This document shows, in pieces, positions 12,401 to 26,600 of a stretch of DNA of 64,000 nt (the first letter of the stretch is position 1; the number at the start of each line of letters is the position of its first letter). Source of the DNA: Dendrobium chrysotoxum (Eukaryota; Streptophyta; Magnoliopsida; Asparagales; Orchidaceae); NCBI GenBank assembly GCA_019925795.1, contig CM034305.1:66700573-66764572 (forward strand). Direction: 5' to 3'. The position numbers were made by a program, and so were the translations under genes. Below the pieces are notes generated by a model. It had not been told where the DNA came from. It ran no database searches and was given only the letters and a program-made list of their open reading frames with translations.

Positions 12401-15400
12401 TACAGATCAGGTCGATGTGCTTTAATGATATGCCATAATTTACTTTCCATTAATTATGGTTGTAAATCTGTGCAATTATTTTGCATTATTGTAAGTATTT
12501 GACTTTTAGGAATATAATTATAGATTCTTTCTAGGCTAGATCTAATTGTGAAAATTATGTCGGCATTGCATTGTGTCATGCATATTCTTTTCTATATAAA
12601 GAGGATAACCTGAGGATAAGCAAATTGCGTAAACAATTTCTATGTCAGGAGTCAAGCTACAGCTTTGCAGCATACAATTTCACTATTGTTTTGTTTGCTT
12701 CTAATTTACTCCATTCCTGCTGCATGTGACATGACTAGTATTTTGCTAATCATATTTTTTTTCCCATTTATATTAGTCTGGTCTGAATTTTGTGGAGCAC
12801 AGTTCAGCTGTTCGTTCAGCATCCATTGGAAGGCCATCCGTCTCGGCCTATTCGACACCTCTTGTGCCCCCAACACTTATGCCCCCGAGTAAAACTGTGA
12901 AGACTCCATCTCCCATTCCACCAATTGATCTACCTGCTCAAAAGCCTGCACAGAGAAGGTAATACTATTATTTATTAACATTTGGTGATAGGTCATCACT
13001 TTTAATTTCATTGCCTGATAGCCTATGACTTTGAATTTGCTTTAATATCTTTCTTTTAAAGAAATTTTTATCGTTATTTTTCTTTAAAGACATGTGCAGA
13101 ATGTTGTTGTTATAATTAGCTAAATTAGCTGTGGTTGTGTATGACAAGTAGTTCAATTAGAATATTGAGACTTTGGCATGACTAATGCAGCATATATTAA
13201 TGAGGCCATTAATGCAGGACAAACATGATTTCAATGATATTTCTGGTTAAAAGGGAAAGAAAAAGATATTTCAAGTTAGCTCTATAACACATAGACGAGC
13301 TATGAATTATGCTTCGTTATGAAAGCATTTGATAAATTTGCTTAACAAAAAATTTCATTCCATTCAGAGAAGCTTGTGTTAGGCTATAGAGTGATTCTGC
13401 CTTCTTGCAAACCTTAATTTCATTTCCTGAGTACAAATCTTTCATTTTGATTCATATACACACTTAAACATTCAAGATACCATTTAAAAAAAATTAATTT
13501 ATCATCCATTTGATAAAAATGAAATTGACAGATTGATGCTAAGCATAATAATACCCAAATAGATGTTATACAAATTTATATCAAAATAATCTATGCCTTT
13601 ATATTGAGTGAATCTCTTGGCAACTAACCTTGCCTTGAAGGTTTGACTTGAACTATTAATATTTCTCGCTGCTTTTCCTTTAGACATGAGACATAATGCA
13701 GTCAACTTTCTTGTAATTTCATTGCTTCAAGCTTTACAATGCAGTTCTTAAATCTATGTTCTTTACGTTTTAACTAAGATCTCTTTGTAAATATGGAATG
13801 TAGCATTTGCACATGTTATAGCTCATTGACCCTTGCACCTGTTATAGATTTTCGGTCGATACGGGGCATTTGAATCCTAAAGAAAATGGAATTAGTCGTC
13901 AGGCTTCTGCACTTCAAGATGAGGTATTGTGCTCTCGTATCAGCTCAATTAATTCTTCTGTTGAAGTTCATCGTCTGTCCAGTGGACTAACGGACACCTT
14001 CACAAAAATTCTTTTGAATGGCATTTGTGCGCCATGCAGCTTGATATGCTGCAGGAAGAGAATGAGACTATGCTTGAAAAGGTGTGTTCTCACTGTATAC
14101 TGTATAACAATTACTTTTAGATGAGATTTTTAGCAATAATGTGGAGATTTTTTTTCAGTTGCGACGTGCAGAAGAAAAACGTGAGGAAGCTGAGGCACGA
14201 ACTAGGGAGCTAGAGAAGCAGGTTCCTGTCCCTTCTTGTAGCAATTGTTTTATTAAGATGTTCTAATTTTCAAGTTTCTTGTAGGCATAACTGCTAGAAA
14301 TGAGTCAGTTCACAAGAAACTTATTTATTGAACCCTGAGCCTGAGCATGAGGTTTTGTGCTGTGTTGAAACCTAGTTCTACAGTAGTTCCTGTTTGTGAG
14401 GGTTAACCCATTTTTCCAACCTAGACTTAGATATGCTGATATTTCTGGAATTATTGTATACTTTGGTGTAATGTTGAAAGACTATAACTATAGTTATAGT
14501 CATAGTTACATAAAGTTAATTTCAAAGCTTACTATAACGTGTATCAAATATAGTATTACAAAAGTCTCTTTGAATCTATCCGCATGAAATATGAGATGTT
14601 GGAAGCTTAAACCGGAGAGTTTATGCCTCCTATTTTGTTTAAATGCATCAAAAGATTATGCTTTAGCCAAAAGCTCAATAAACTTATCACCTACCGTACC
14701 TTTGTTGTATGTATTGTGTCTTGGTAAAGAGAATGTTGCTCTTTCTTGGTCTTGCTCCTTAATTTTCCATCCAAATCATATTGCTTTTGCACAAAGCTTT
14801 TAGTTCTTAAACTTTTTAAGATTTCTATTCATATCATTAAATATTTAAGTTGAAAGACTATAACTATAGTTGCTTAGCCCAACTAATTAAAGGTCAGTTG
14901 TATACAGGCCTTATATTTTGGCCTAATATTCACAATTTTTAGTTTTTGAAAATCATTGTTTATATACACATTTTTGTTTTATATAGGTCTATAGGCTTCT
15001 GAAGGGGATGCATGCTCTTTGTATTAGAATGCAGAGAGAGAGATGATACTTTCAAAAGACAAATTAGGATAATGTCCTAATGATTTATGCCAACCAATCA
15101 ATGGACTAGTTGAGGTTTATTTTAGTTATGAGGATTTAGTTTTTCCGCTAGCACAAATCCCAATTTTTTATTACATATTGTACACATTGCCGTGAACACT
15201 AAATTTAGGACATCAATATGGATTGGTGTTTAGGAGTTAGGTTTATGATTTTTTTGGGTGGGGGGGGGGGGGGGGGCGTGGATGAATGGGGATGAGATTG
15301 AGTGGGTTTAGTTTACCAATATTAGGGGGTTTGAGGTTATATCATCTATGTTCTTATTGGTAGTTATGAGTTGCCTCCTCTCAGCTATCTTGAGTAGATC

Positions 15401-17309
15401 GGTGTGGTGATACATTAAAGGACATCAACCCTCTTATGGTGAAGTTCTATGATTCAAACTTGGATAAAAAAAGCCTCATAGATACTGATATGTCTAATGG
15501 TGGTTCAGTGGTGTAAGTTTTGGATCTGTGTATGTTTATTGTCCTAACATGGCTAATTCATATCGATATAGGTTCAAAGGCACAAAACATGATCAATTGT
15601 GTTGTTTATATGATTATTTTTGACTCAAAGGCATGACATGATGACGTTACCAATTCAATGATCTTGGAAGAATTTGTGTTCACCTTGAGAGGGGAATATC
15701 CCAAAGCATGGGGATGAGATTGAGCGGGTTTAGTTTACCAATATTAGGGGGTTTGAGGTTATATCATCTATGTTCTTATTGGTAGTTATGAGTTGCCTCC
15801 TCTCAGCTATCTTGAGTAGATCGGTGTGGTGATACATTAAAGGACATCAACCCTCTTATGGTGAAGTTCTATGATTCAAACTTGGATAAAAAAAGCCTCA
15901 TAGATACTGATATGTCTAATGGTGGTTCAGTGGTGTAAGTTTATTGGGTGGATTTTTATTGAGTGCTATGCGACAACCTTGTCATGAAATTAAGATTTCA
16001 TGATTTTATCATTTTGGTTAAATTGAGCGAGTTTAGTTTACCAATATTAGGTGGTTTGGGGTTATATCATCTGTGTTCTTATTAATAGTTATGAGTTGTC
16101 TCCTATTAGCTAACTTGAGTAGATCGGTGTGGCGATACATTAAAGGCATCAACCCTCTTACGATGAAGTTCTATGATTCAAACTTGGATAAAAAAAGCCT
16201 CATGGATACTGATATGTCTAATGGTGGTTCAATGGTGTAAGTTTTGGATTTGTGTATGTTTATTGTCCTAAAATGGCTAATTCATATCAATATAGGTTCA
16301 ATGGCACGAAACATGATCAATTGCATTGTATATATGGTTATCTTTGACTCAAAGGCATGATATGATGACATTACCAACTCCATGATCTTGGAAGAATTTG
16401 TGTTCACCTTGAGAGGGGAATATCCCAAAGCATTTGGGTGGATATTGATTGATTGCTATGCGACAACCTTGTTGTGAAATCTAGTCCATGTTGGACATTT
16501 GACTCGATGGTGCTCCTCGAGATTCCATCTCTTGTTGTTAAGATGATTGGAGGGCACTTTGTCATACCCATGTATTATCTCGAGTGAGGAGCTTAAATTC
16601 AAGTTTGGTTCACTTTGAAGGATTCCTTAAGCTTGAGGTAAACATTCTCCACTTTAATGAGGATGTGTTTGTAGGGTTATGACCCATATAAAGTTGGTTT
16701 GGGACTTGCAGTCTTCCCAAATGTAGTATGAGACTTACAAATCAATCTGAGTGTGTTTTGAAGTTTATGATATTATGGCCCAATCCGAAGCTATTATGGA
16801 ATTAAAGGTTTTATGGTTTGATCTAAAGGTATTTTGGTTTTAGTTAGGATAAGGCTAATTTTTTACTTAGATTCAATTGTCGGTTGGGGCTTATAACTCT
16901 ACTAGAGATTCCATATGTTCAAGACTTATAACCTTGTGCATAAGGGAAGCTCTAGTTTGGATCCTAGCACTCCAACATTGGGAAGCCCATGAATGAGGCT
17001 TGTGACCTCAAATAAAGGAGGGCCTGACGATGGATCTTACATCCTTACTTTATAAACATGTTAGCTTGACGATATGTGTTTTAGTTTGAATCTATTTTAT
17101 GTTGATATTTTTTCATTTAGTTGATTAATGATTGTGGCTTACCACTCAATTGGTAGCTTAATTGAGATGTCTAAGCACGTGTCTTTCCACTCTAATGTTG
17201 GAGGGGCCCACTAGTGGGACTTATGAACTTAGATGAAGGAAAGCCCAATAATTGATCTTAAAATCTCATCTCTAAGGTGAGTGGTCCAAGGCATGTATAT
17301 TAATTATGG

Positions 17310-17353
<44 letters not shown>

Positions 17354-17566
17354 AAATTGGTCTCCTAACTTTTTTCTTAAGGACAAAAATAGTCCCCGAG
17401 TATATTAAAGTACCAATTTAGTCCCTTGATGCTTTAAATTGAGTTGAAATTAGTCTTTCTGTGGGATCATTTTAGGCTTCTATTTAAAAAATCAAGTGCT
17501 AAAATGAGACTTTTAAATTTGGGGCTATTTTGATCTTTCATAAAGAGTCCTGGGACCATTTTGGTT

Positions 17567-17603
<37 letters not shown>

Positions 17604-20600
17604 CATCAAAAAATTTAATGAGTCCCATGAATTGGTTCATTAAGGTCTTGGAATGACATGCCCATCAATGCACCTTGTAATGGAGCCCTTTGTTGTTTAA
17701 TTGCTTTGTAGTATGATAAGTTACTTGAAATATGGTTTTGAAAATATAGCCGTGGTGGCCGAGTCATTTAGAAAAATTGCCATCAATTATTCATGTCCCT
17801 GGTTTACATCCCAGAAAGTTTTGATTTGAATTCGTGCTTTAGATGCATAATTGTGTATTTGATGATCATTTGCCAATCTATGTGTTGATTTTAAGTTTTC
17901 AGGCTCTTGGCCCAATCACAAATAGGTACTTCTTCAAATATATATATATATATATATATATATTAAGAAAATATTTTGAAAAAACTTAAACCAAAGGGGC
18001 ACTGTGGTCATTTTACAAAATAATTGTAGAATTACTTGGCATCTTACCTTTAAATTTAGCTACTGTGTAGGCATGTTGAGGGGAGTATACTTATACAATT
18101 TCATTAAGTTTACCCCTAAAGTGAATTTTTTAGGGAATTTGACATTTTAAGTACATTTTATAATTATTTTAATCAATTGTTTTGAAAATACTGGGTTTCT
18201 TGGCTTGAAAAATCATAACTATGCATTGATGAGGTTAGCCTTTCCATAAATTTTCATGATTTTTTTTGTTAAAAATGAATTTTCTTTGAGTATTTTCATT
18301 TAAGACTATTTTGTTAATTTTGTGTAATTTGTTTTGATTTTGGTAAATCCACCAATTCCGCTTTTCCCACTATTGCAAAGGATGCTTTTCAAATGATCTA
18401 CGTACATGAAGCCTCCTTGGAGGATCCTTCCCTAACTAGTGATAATTGGTGAATGAAAACTCAATAGAGGTCATTTTCTCGCACTACTCAGAGACAAGTT
18501 TGAGTGGTCACGTGGCAGGGGTTTGTCCTTCATGGAACAGTTTGGTGGGAGGGAACTTCGACAAATGCTTTGCGTTCACTAATTGCAAAAATAGAGTTGC
18601 ATGGCTCATTAGTTTATATAAAAACTCGTTATCTCTGCTGGACTAGTCAGATAACCCGGAAGGGTAGAGTGGTGAATTTCATGTGACATCATGCTATTAG
18701 GTTATTTGTTATATAAATTCTATTAGTGGAGGGCAGTGGACACCTTTCTATGATTTTTTTCATAAATAACAACATCTAATCCTTCTCTTCACTTCACTTT
18801 AAAATTCAGACGTCTTTCATTTATACAATGGATCGGCTCTAAATTTCAACATATTAAAGAAAACAATTCAAATTAATCTAATAAAATCAGACCAATTTTA
18901 ATCAAATTTACTGAGCAATTTGGACAACACTAAAAAAAAATTAATTTCGATGTAGATGAAATATCTTATAAAGATGTTTTTCACTTGTGAATTATCCTAT
19001 AGTTTTTGTGCATTCTTGACAATCTTACATGAACAATGACATGGGTTCACCATACCAGTCAAGGCTCTGAGCTTAGTTAAGACTGTATGTTCATGTTTAG
19101 AAGCTTAATGTGCAACAGGTGTTTTGTCATCTGTAAATTATCCTGCAACTTTTTTGGTCTACTTGCAACCATTCATGTACGGTCATGTGGGTTCAGCTTA
19201 CAGTGAAGTTTTGCAGCTTGGTCAAGGTTATTTGTTTTTGTTTATAAGTTTTACTTGCAGGTTGCTTCTCTTGGAGAAGGGGTATCATTGGAAGCCCGGC
19301 TACTTAGCAGGTTTCTCTCTAGATTAATTTCAAGCATTACGATTTCTGATGTCCCAAACATGGCCACTAATGTAATGCTTTTGCAGGAAGGAGGCAGCTC
19401 TTCGCCAAAGGGAGGTAACTGCTAGACTGAATATTCATCAACTGGCTTAGAGTAGCTGAAAATTGAGCGCATGATTTTGTTTTTTTATGATTATTTAGGT
19501 ATGGACGCCTTATGATCCCCACCTTTCCCTTCTCATAGATTGCATGAACCCATGTATAGCATTAATACAATATCCATAATTGGCTGTAGTAGGCTTCTTC
19601 ATTGCATGTTTGTGTGATTTATCCATGAATTGGCCTTTTGGACAGCTGATAAATGAGATTATAGGCTCATCGAGAATTTTCTTCCAAAATTTTATCAGTT
19701 CAAAATCCTCACAATAAACATGTAGAAGTAAATAAATAATCAATCAAGCATACAATCAAACACGCACAAATGTATGCCAATGTATTGGATCATATATGTT
19801 ATGGGACAACAAGTACTAGAATAATTGACTCACTTGATTAGCACAAGCTTTAATGATTGACAAACTCAACTTACGAAATAAATCACATTAGTGATCTAAC
19901 TTGTATACGTATATGAATGAACAAGTGAGCATTACAACTTGTATGCATATTGCAAATGATCTGCTCAAATACAAATTCAGTTAGGTTGCCAAACACCAAA
20001 GTCACACCTGTCCACACAACAAATAGATGATGGTGATAAAATGAGATACAATGCATGGGTCAGAAATTTAACACTTAAGCTCAATTAAATAAGTTTGCTT
20101 AGCAACTAAAGCATTTGAAGCACTTAGCACATTAATTACTACATAGACATGTGACAACAAATTAAACAAGTAAATGGACAATAAATGTAAATCTAGGTAA
20201 AGAACATAGACATAATGATTTTTATGTTGTTTGACATCAAATCATCCTACGTGCACACTTTATCCCCATCCGTGTTAGGTTTGCACTAATGACTTGCTAT
20301 CACGAGTCAAACTTCACTTCTTGCGCTGCTTGAGAGGCATCGCAATTGTCTTTGTTCAAAGGCAAGAATACCCACTTCTTGCTTTGGCAAGATCATATGT
20401 AAAGCTTCATCAAGTCCTCCATGACTTGGCACAACAAGATTATGTAAGTTCCATATTTAAAATTCTTTTGAACTTTAGCGGTGAACAAAGGCAATCAGCA
20501 AATACAACACAATCTCCCTATTAGATTATACAAAATAACATAATGTAGAGATTGAAGATAAAGAGATCATTAATTGGAGAGTCCCAAGGAAAGTTTGTTG

Positions 20601-23600
20601 GATGAACACCTTAAGTTCCTCACAAAAACACCTCAAAATGATTTTAAAATAAAGCTCTCTAAACTTTATCAAATCCATAAAATTTTATCTAGAATATATA
20701 AACTAGAGAGTTCCTAAAAGAAAACACACAAGAACTTTCTCAAAATTCAAATCCACCAATGGCTAGTCAAACTATCTTTTATTATGCTAGTTAGGCAACA
20801 TCCAAGCCTCCGATCAAGTCCCATCGGAATAATGCAATTAGGGTAATTATAAGGAATGTAAATATTAAAAATTTAATATTTATCATAACAATCAAATATA
20901 AATCGACATATAATGTTATATTCAATTTTAAATAAACTACTCAATGAATCTAACATAATCAAAATTAAGTCCAAATTGTTAACTATAACTTAATTAATAA
21001 TTAATAATCTTTATTACATAATTATCCTAATGAAACAAATTTACTGAAATTATTTAAACTTTTGGAATATATCAAATTTACTTTAATTAAGTACAATGTA
21101 AATTAAGAAGGTTGATCACATTATCATTAAGCTGATATTATGTAATTAAGTGAATAATTCTATAAAGGAACTTTGGCTTTATATAACTAAGAAATTCCCA
21201 AAATTTGAGAAATATGCTTGCTGTTCATTTATTGGGAAACATTTACCCAAAAGTTTGATTCAGACCAAATTACCTTGCTTTTACATATGAGAAATATTTA
21301 TTGAAGGCCGCTTCAAGTAAATTTAGCTCAAACTAGTTTGAATTCAAACTTTTTTTGAATAAAGTTTAAACAATGTTTGATATATATTCAATTGAACCTT
21401 ATTCGAACAGTATTCAAACTTTGTATGAGCTAGTTCAAATAAGGTTTGAACATGGTTGTAAAAATGTTTAAACTTGGATCGAACATTACTTCACATGCAC
21501 TGCCCTGTGATCCCTTTCCGTTGGGCCCATTTTACATCGCAGTCCTGAGATCTTGTCGAGCCTCCCCTTCTCCTCACCCATCAATCCTATCATTACCTTC
21601 CTGGCTAGCTCCCATGATGCAATCTTCTTCCCCTCACAGGCCATTGGACTCGTCGGCGAACCCTCCCATTATGAAATCATTTCTAATTTGCGAGCCTTAG
21701 CTTTTCTAATTCCATTTGAGAGCCCCCAACTTTGCCGGTCCCATCCGTTCTTGTCCGTGCGCCCACAATGAACTATCATCATGGCCACAATTCTTGGTCC
21801 AACGAGCTTTGTTGACCAAGATTAGATAATTTTGTTCAAACTTGTTCGAATCACCTTCGAAGTAAGGTTTTTAAATTTGAACTAATTTGAATCATTTTTT
21901 CTTGGTACTAGCTTCAATAAGCATTTCACGAATACAAAGGAGAGTTCATGAATACAAGGAGGGATAAATTGATCCAAAAATAAAATTTTCAATATACATC
22001 CCAAAAAAAAGAAACATTGGACATATTTTATCTAATTTAGTCATTAGGGTACATAGCATCGAATTTCCTTTATATAATTATCATGTAAAAGTAAATTTAA
22101 CAAATTTAGTAGATAGGATAGGACGTATTGATCAAATAAACTTGCTAAAACCCTAATTGATCAAGATTTTGAGTATGAACAATTTATGCACCTAGTCACA
22201 AAAGATAAAATAAGAATTAATTTTCACATATAAATAAATTGTAAATAGGTCAAATAAATGGAAAATCTAGCCAAATAAATTCCAAAAAATTGCAATATCT
22301 AAAATCCATTTTGAAAAAAATATATCTTAAATCAATTTTATTTTATTTTTTTATATGAAAAAATTCAAAATAGTCTCCAAACTATTCGTGTGTGACCAAT
22401 TTAGTTCCTTGACTATATAAAATTAATCCAAAATGGTCCCAATGATTAAATTAGCGCAACGTGATACTCTTGGATTAAATTGGCCATATATGAATAGTCG
22501 GGGGACCATTTCGAAGTTTAGCCCATTTTTTTATTCATTATCATTGAGTCTTTGATAAACTATACTCAATCAATTTATATTAATAAGTATTCTAAATTCT
22601 CTTACTCAATTATCAAACATTGGAGCCATGATCTTGCATCTCAATCTTCTTGAGTTGAACATGTTAAGTTCTTCGTCAGGAAGCGACAGCTCTAAGCTAA
22701 TTCAATAAACATGGTTTTCATTTCTATGGTTTTGCTACATAATCAAATACCTTTAGAAACATTTTGCAAATCATTAGATGATGACGCACAAAATTTATTA
22801 TCAGTAAATCACTAATAAACTACACATCAATTTACTCAGGTCAATATGGCTAATAATAAAAATAAAATAAAGTGGGAAATTTTCTATTTATGGTGACATT
22901 TCTTTGTGCAACTCATGTCTTTTTTTTTTTCTTTAATCTAAGCTCATAGAAGATCGGATTGTATAAATCTCCTAGTGGCATGGTTGTTGCATGAAAATAC
23001 TGAAGCATGGCAGTGAGAAATAATCTTTGCTACCTAGTGTGTGAATATTTTTCTTTGTGAAGACTCTTGGTATGCACATATCTACAAAAGATTGATAATT
23101 TTACTTGTCTAATGATCATGTCATCATAAATCTATTTTTCAACGCAATTACCATCCTGTTTAAGAAGGGCTTGTTGCATAAATCTTACAAACTTATATCA
23201 AACCTTAAATGCCTGAAACCGAGAAGATAGGCATCAATGCTGGCACTGAAGCGTAGGTGGTTTCTAAATTGAAGGGTCACTGGTATGAATGAACAGCAGT
23301 TTTGCTAACTTGAAGCACCTTGGAATGAGAATGTGCTTCACGACTGCATTGTTTCTGCTAGCTTTGCTATGGACTCTTCATTCCAAATGTGCTCTGAAAC
23401 TAGGAATGAAACAAACCCTTGATTTGATTGCTTTGGTTTCTTTTAGGCGCATGCTTTATGTCCATGGGAAAGATTTGAGATTGGGTGGCCTGTGACAGTG
23501 GAAGCTTGCGTGATTTCTTTGTTGACCCTGCAATAAGAAGCCTACCATGGGTCAGGTCACGCTTATTCATATTGCCTGAACAACGAAGATTAAGAAGTTA

Positions 23601-26600
23601 CCTTTGAATGATTTCCATTGAGAGTGCTTTTCCAAGAATTTTCCATTAATTTAACAGTAAACTTGCAATGTTCTAAGCTTTTTTGGGGAGTTTACTCATT
23701 TATTGTGTTTGTACCTAGAAGATGCATTGTTGCTGTTCATATCATATATGCAAACTTTCAGGTTGCATGTTGCCTTTTCCTTTTACCATTTCTACTGATT
23801 TTTCATTTCAAGCAGCGAATCATCTATGTGAAACCATTGAAATGATGCCTTGCTTTATTTCACTTATGTTTTCCTTGATCTGCTCATAAGTGTAGCATCT
23901 TGAGTTCCTTACAGCATGCAATGTGTTGTCATCTTTCTCTTTGACATTTATGAAATGGAATATATTATGACTTAGGCTTATCTTAAAGCTGCCAATCAAA
24001 TGAAAGATGGGAGAGATGGGGAAGCAGAAGCTCTTCGACAAATGGCAATGGTACTTCTTACTAAATTAATTATCATTTTGGTTTGAAAATACTAGCAACT
24101 TATTACTAATACAGCTATGCGGTTATCTGCTGGCCATCCTTGTGGTTAATTCTTTTTACATTAAATAGTCTGTCAAAGATGAGGCTGCTGCTGCTGTTGA
24201 AAAACTAAGAGAAACTGAATCTGAGGCAAAGGCTTTTCGAACCATGATGCAAAGAATGATATTGACTGAAGAAGAGATGGTTCTGCAGTTTTTACTCTTC
24301 AAGTTTTGGGTTTGCTTTTAATAAATCACTAGTATGGTCTCCTTAGTTGTGCTAAAATTAACTCTTATTCTTTAGGAAGAGGTGGTGCTCAAGAGATGCT
24401 GGTTAGCTCGCTACTGGGGTCTAGCTGCTCAGCATGGTAAGCATCCTTTCTACATTGAAACTTACAAATATCACAGTGGGTTATTTTTTTAATCCTTTTT
24501 TATCAGGTCGCTAAAATATTTGGTTATATCACGGTGGATTCATTTTGGATCCATTTGGTATATTTTGGCTTATTATTGCAATGCATTTGCATACAATTCA
24601 GTCAAACCTCAACGCCTTGGGATGGATTTTTGTGGTTCTTTTCCCATATGCAAGAGTCTTATGACGCAACTGACTAACGATAGACTTACACTAATCCAAA
24701 GCTTACTTCATTTCCTTTCTAGAAAATCAATATAATCTTTCATATTATATTCTTTTTCCAGAAAATAAATAGAAGCTTTCATCTTATATTCTTTTCCAGC
24801 TTTTGTTCTTATTCCAGGAGGCTTTTGCATAAAATATAGCCCTTCAAAATGCAATTCAAAATTTTGGAGAAATTTCTGTAACATTCAAAACAAGCTTCCG
24901 AAACCTTCCAAAAGACCCTAAACATTCTATGGGAACCAGAATATTCTAATATTTAAAGTCATCGACAAGTGGTTGTCAACATCAAGAGGTGAAAGAATTG
25001 GAGTTTGTTTTACATTCAAAATTAAAGGGAGAAAAATGAAGGGAAGGAGTTAGAAGACTAAGTCAAATTATTCAAATTTAAAAGAAGATTATGAAGGAAC
25101 CTATTAATTTGCTTTTCCCAAAATATTCTAACCATTCAAGGGTGGTTGCCACATGAAGCATGATTGGTATGGTTCAAAATAGTTTCCCCAAATTTAGGTT
25201 TGTTAGAATTATAATTTGTATTTATTATGTATTTATTATTACTATTTTATTTGTACCTATGAGAGTATACTAGTGGTCTGCTATAGCTCTCTCTCATAGA
25301 AATAAAACTAATTCATTGCCAAATAACCTCACACTCTTCCCCTACCTGGCTACAAGGCTCCTCCTACCCTTATGAATTTTGATTATGATCACTTCCCAAA
25401 AGCACTGAATTCTTCGTTGACCTCTCTTTCATTAGGACTCTTTCTTTCTCGAGCCTGTAAGGGAGAAGAAAAGCCTATGCGCTATGATGCCCTAGGCCAT
25501 ATTATGCAATGTATTATTCACTTTGGCCTAACCCATCTCATACTAGGTTTAACCTCACTGTTTTATTTTTTTTTCATGGTGTACGAGGGGTCACCCATCC
25601 CAAGAGTGCTCCATTATAAGCATGGTTAATTGTGAAGTTATAAAGAGAAAGTTATCGTTTCACCAAAAGATGTCATGTATATTATGGTCTAATTGTTTTA
25701 CTTATATCACTCAATATTATTTCTTTCCATTCCGATAAGGAATTTGGTTCATTCCTATCCCCATTTTTTCCATGAAGCTTGCTAGGAGTCATTCTTTGTC
25801 AAAGTCTTAACCTAATCAATCTCTTTGGATTCTACATATCATCGACCTACCAACTTTCGCTTGGTTCCTCCCTAAACCTTGCTGAACACGAACATTTTCA
25901 TGGATACTTTCAAACATGAGTCGAACATGAACATGACAAATTTTAAATGTGCCAAACACGAGCAATTAAACAACTTGCTTTAGCTTAGCTTGTTTACATC
26001 CCTAGCCTTGTGTATTATGGCCTAACCCTTTTTTTGATATAGGCTATTATCATTTCCTCTCATTATGTGGATTTGGTTCATTTATACCATCTTTTTTCTC
26101 TAAGAGTTCCACTATCCTAGAAGTTTGTTAGGAGGCATTCCTTCTGAGGACCTTAGCTTTGATGATCACTCCTTGCCTGCATTGAACAATCCTTTTGGGA
26201 TTTAGGATGTCTAGTGTTATCAAGGAAGCTAAGAGGCTTTGATGAGGAAGGATCATGGTAGAAGGTGTGGAGAACACAAGAGTAAGAAGGAATTCTTCTT
26301 GTCCCACAATGTATTTGATGCAAGGGAATATATAGACTGATCTAGGAAGAAAATAAGATAACTATTTTACATTTAAAAATGAAAGTATTTGTAAGTATAC
26401 ATATTTTAAATTTAGATCTTCCTAATATGTTTTTACGCCCAAACAAGTTCTGGATTTTATTCCTTGATATGAATATGTAATATCTTAATTTCTTTCTTTT
26501 TCATGAATCTATGGGATCGCGATTTTCTCTTTTGGTATGCATCTGTGGGATCTTGATTTGTCCTGTCATGAATCTATGGGATCCTAGTTCCCTACTTCGG

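Larger units (their letters stand above)
7350..12645 (+). mobile_element. decayed Ty1/copia retrotransposon in SCD2 intron 1
   Basis: Two degenerate direct repeats of about 190 bp flank it: 7391-7585 and 12457-12645 share GAATATAATT.TAG and AGATCTAATTGTGA. A 40-bp tandem duplication (TGGTTGTGAATATGTACAAT) precedes the left LTR. Just inside it, TAGTTTCAGCAC resembles the usual copia primer-binding site TGGTATCAGAGC. The interior reads gag, protease, integrase, RT and RNase H in copia order, all broken. I could not settle a clean target duplication. It is old, and accounts for most of the 6.4-kb intron 1. Confidence 0.82.

Noticed and set aside
13924..14124. Extension of SCD2 exon 3 through the open frame to 14124
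   Set aside because: The extended text does not match SCD2, while splicing 13923 to 14040 restores the conserved QDE-LDMLQEEN junction with good splice sites.
18446..18686. Two overlapping short open frames in intron 5
   Set aside because: Neither resembles a known family; the overlap suggests chance.
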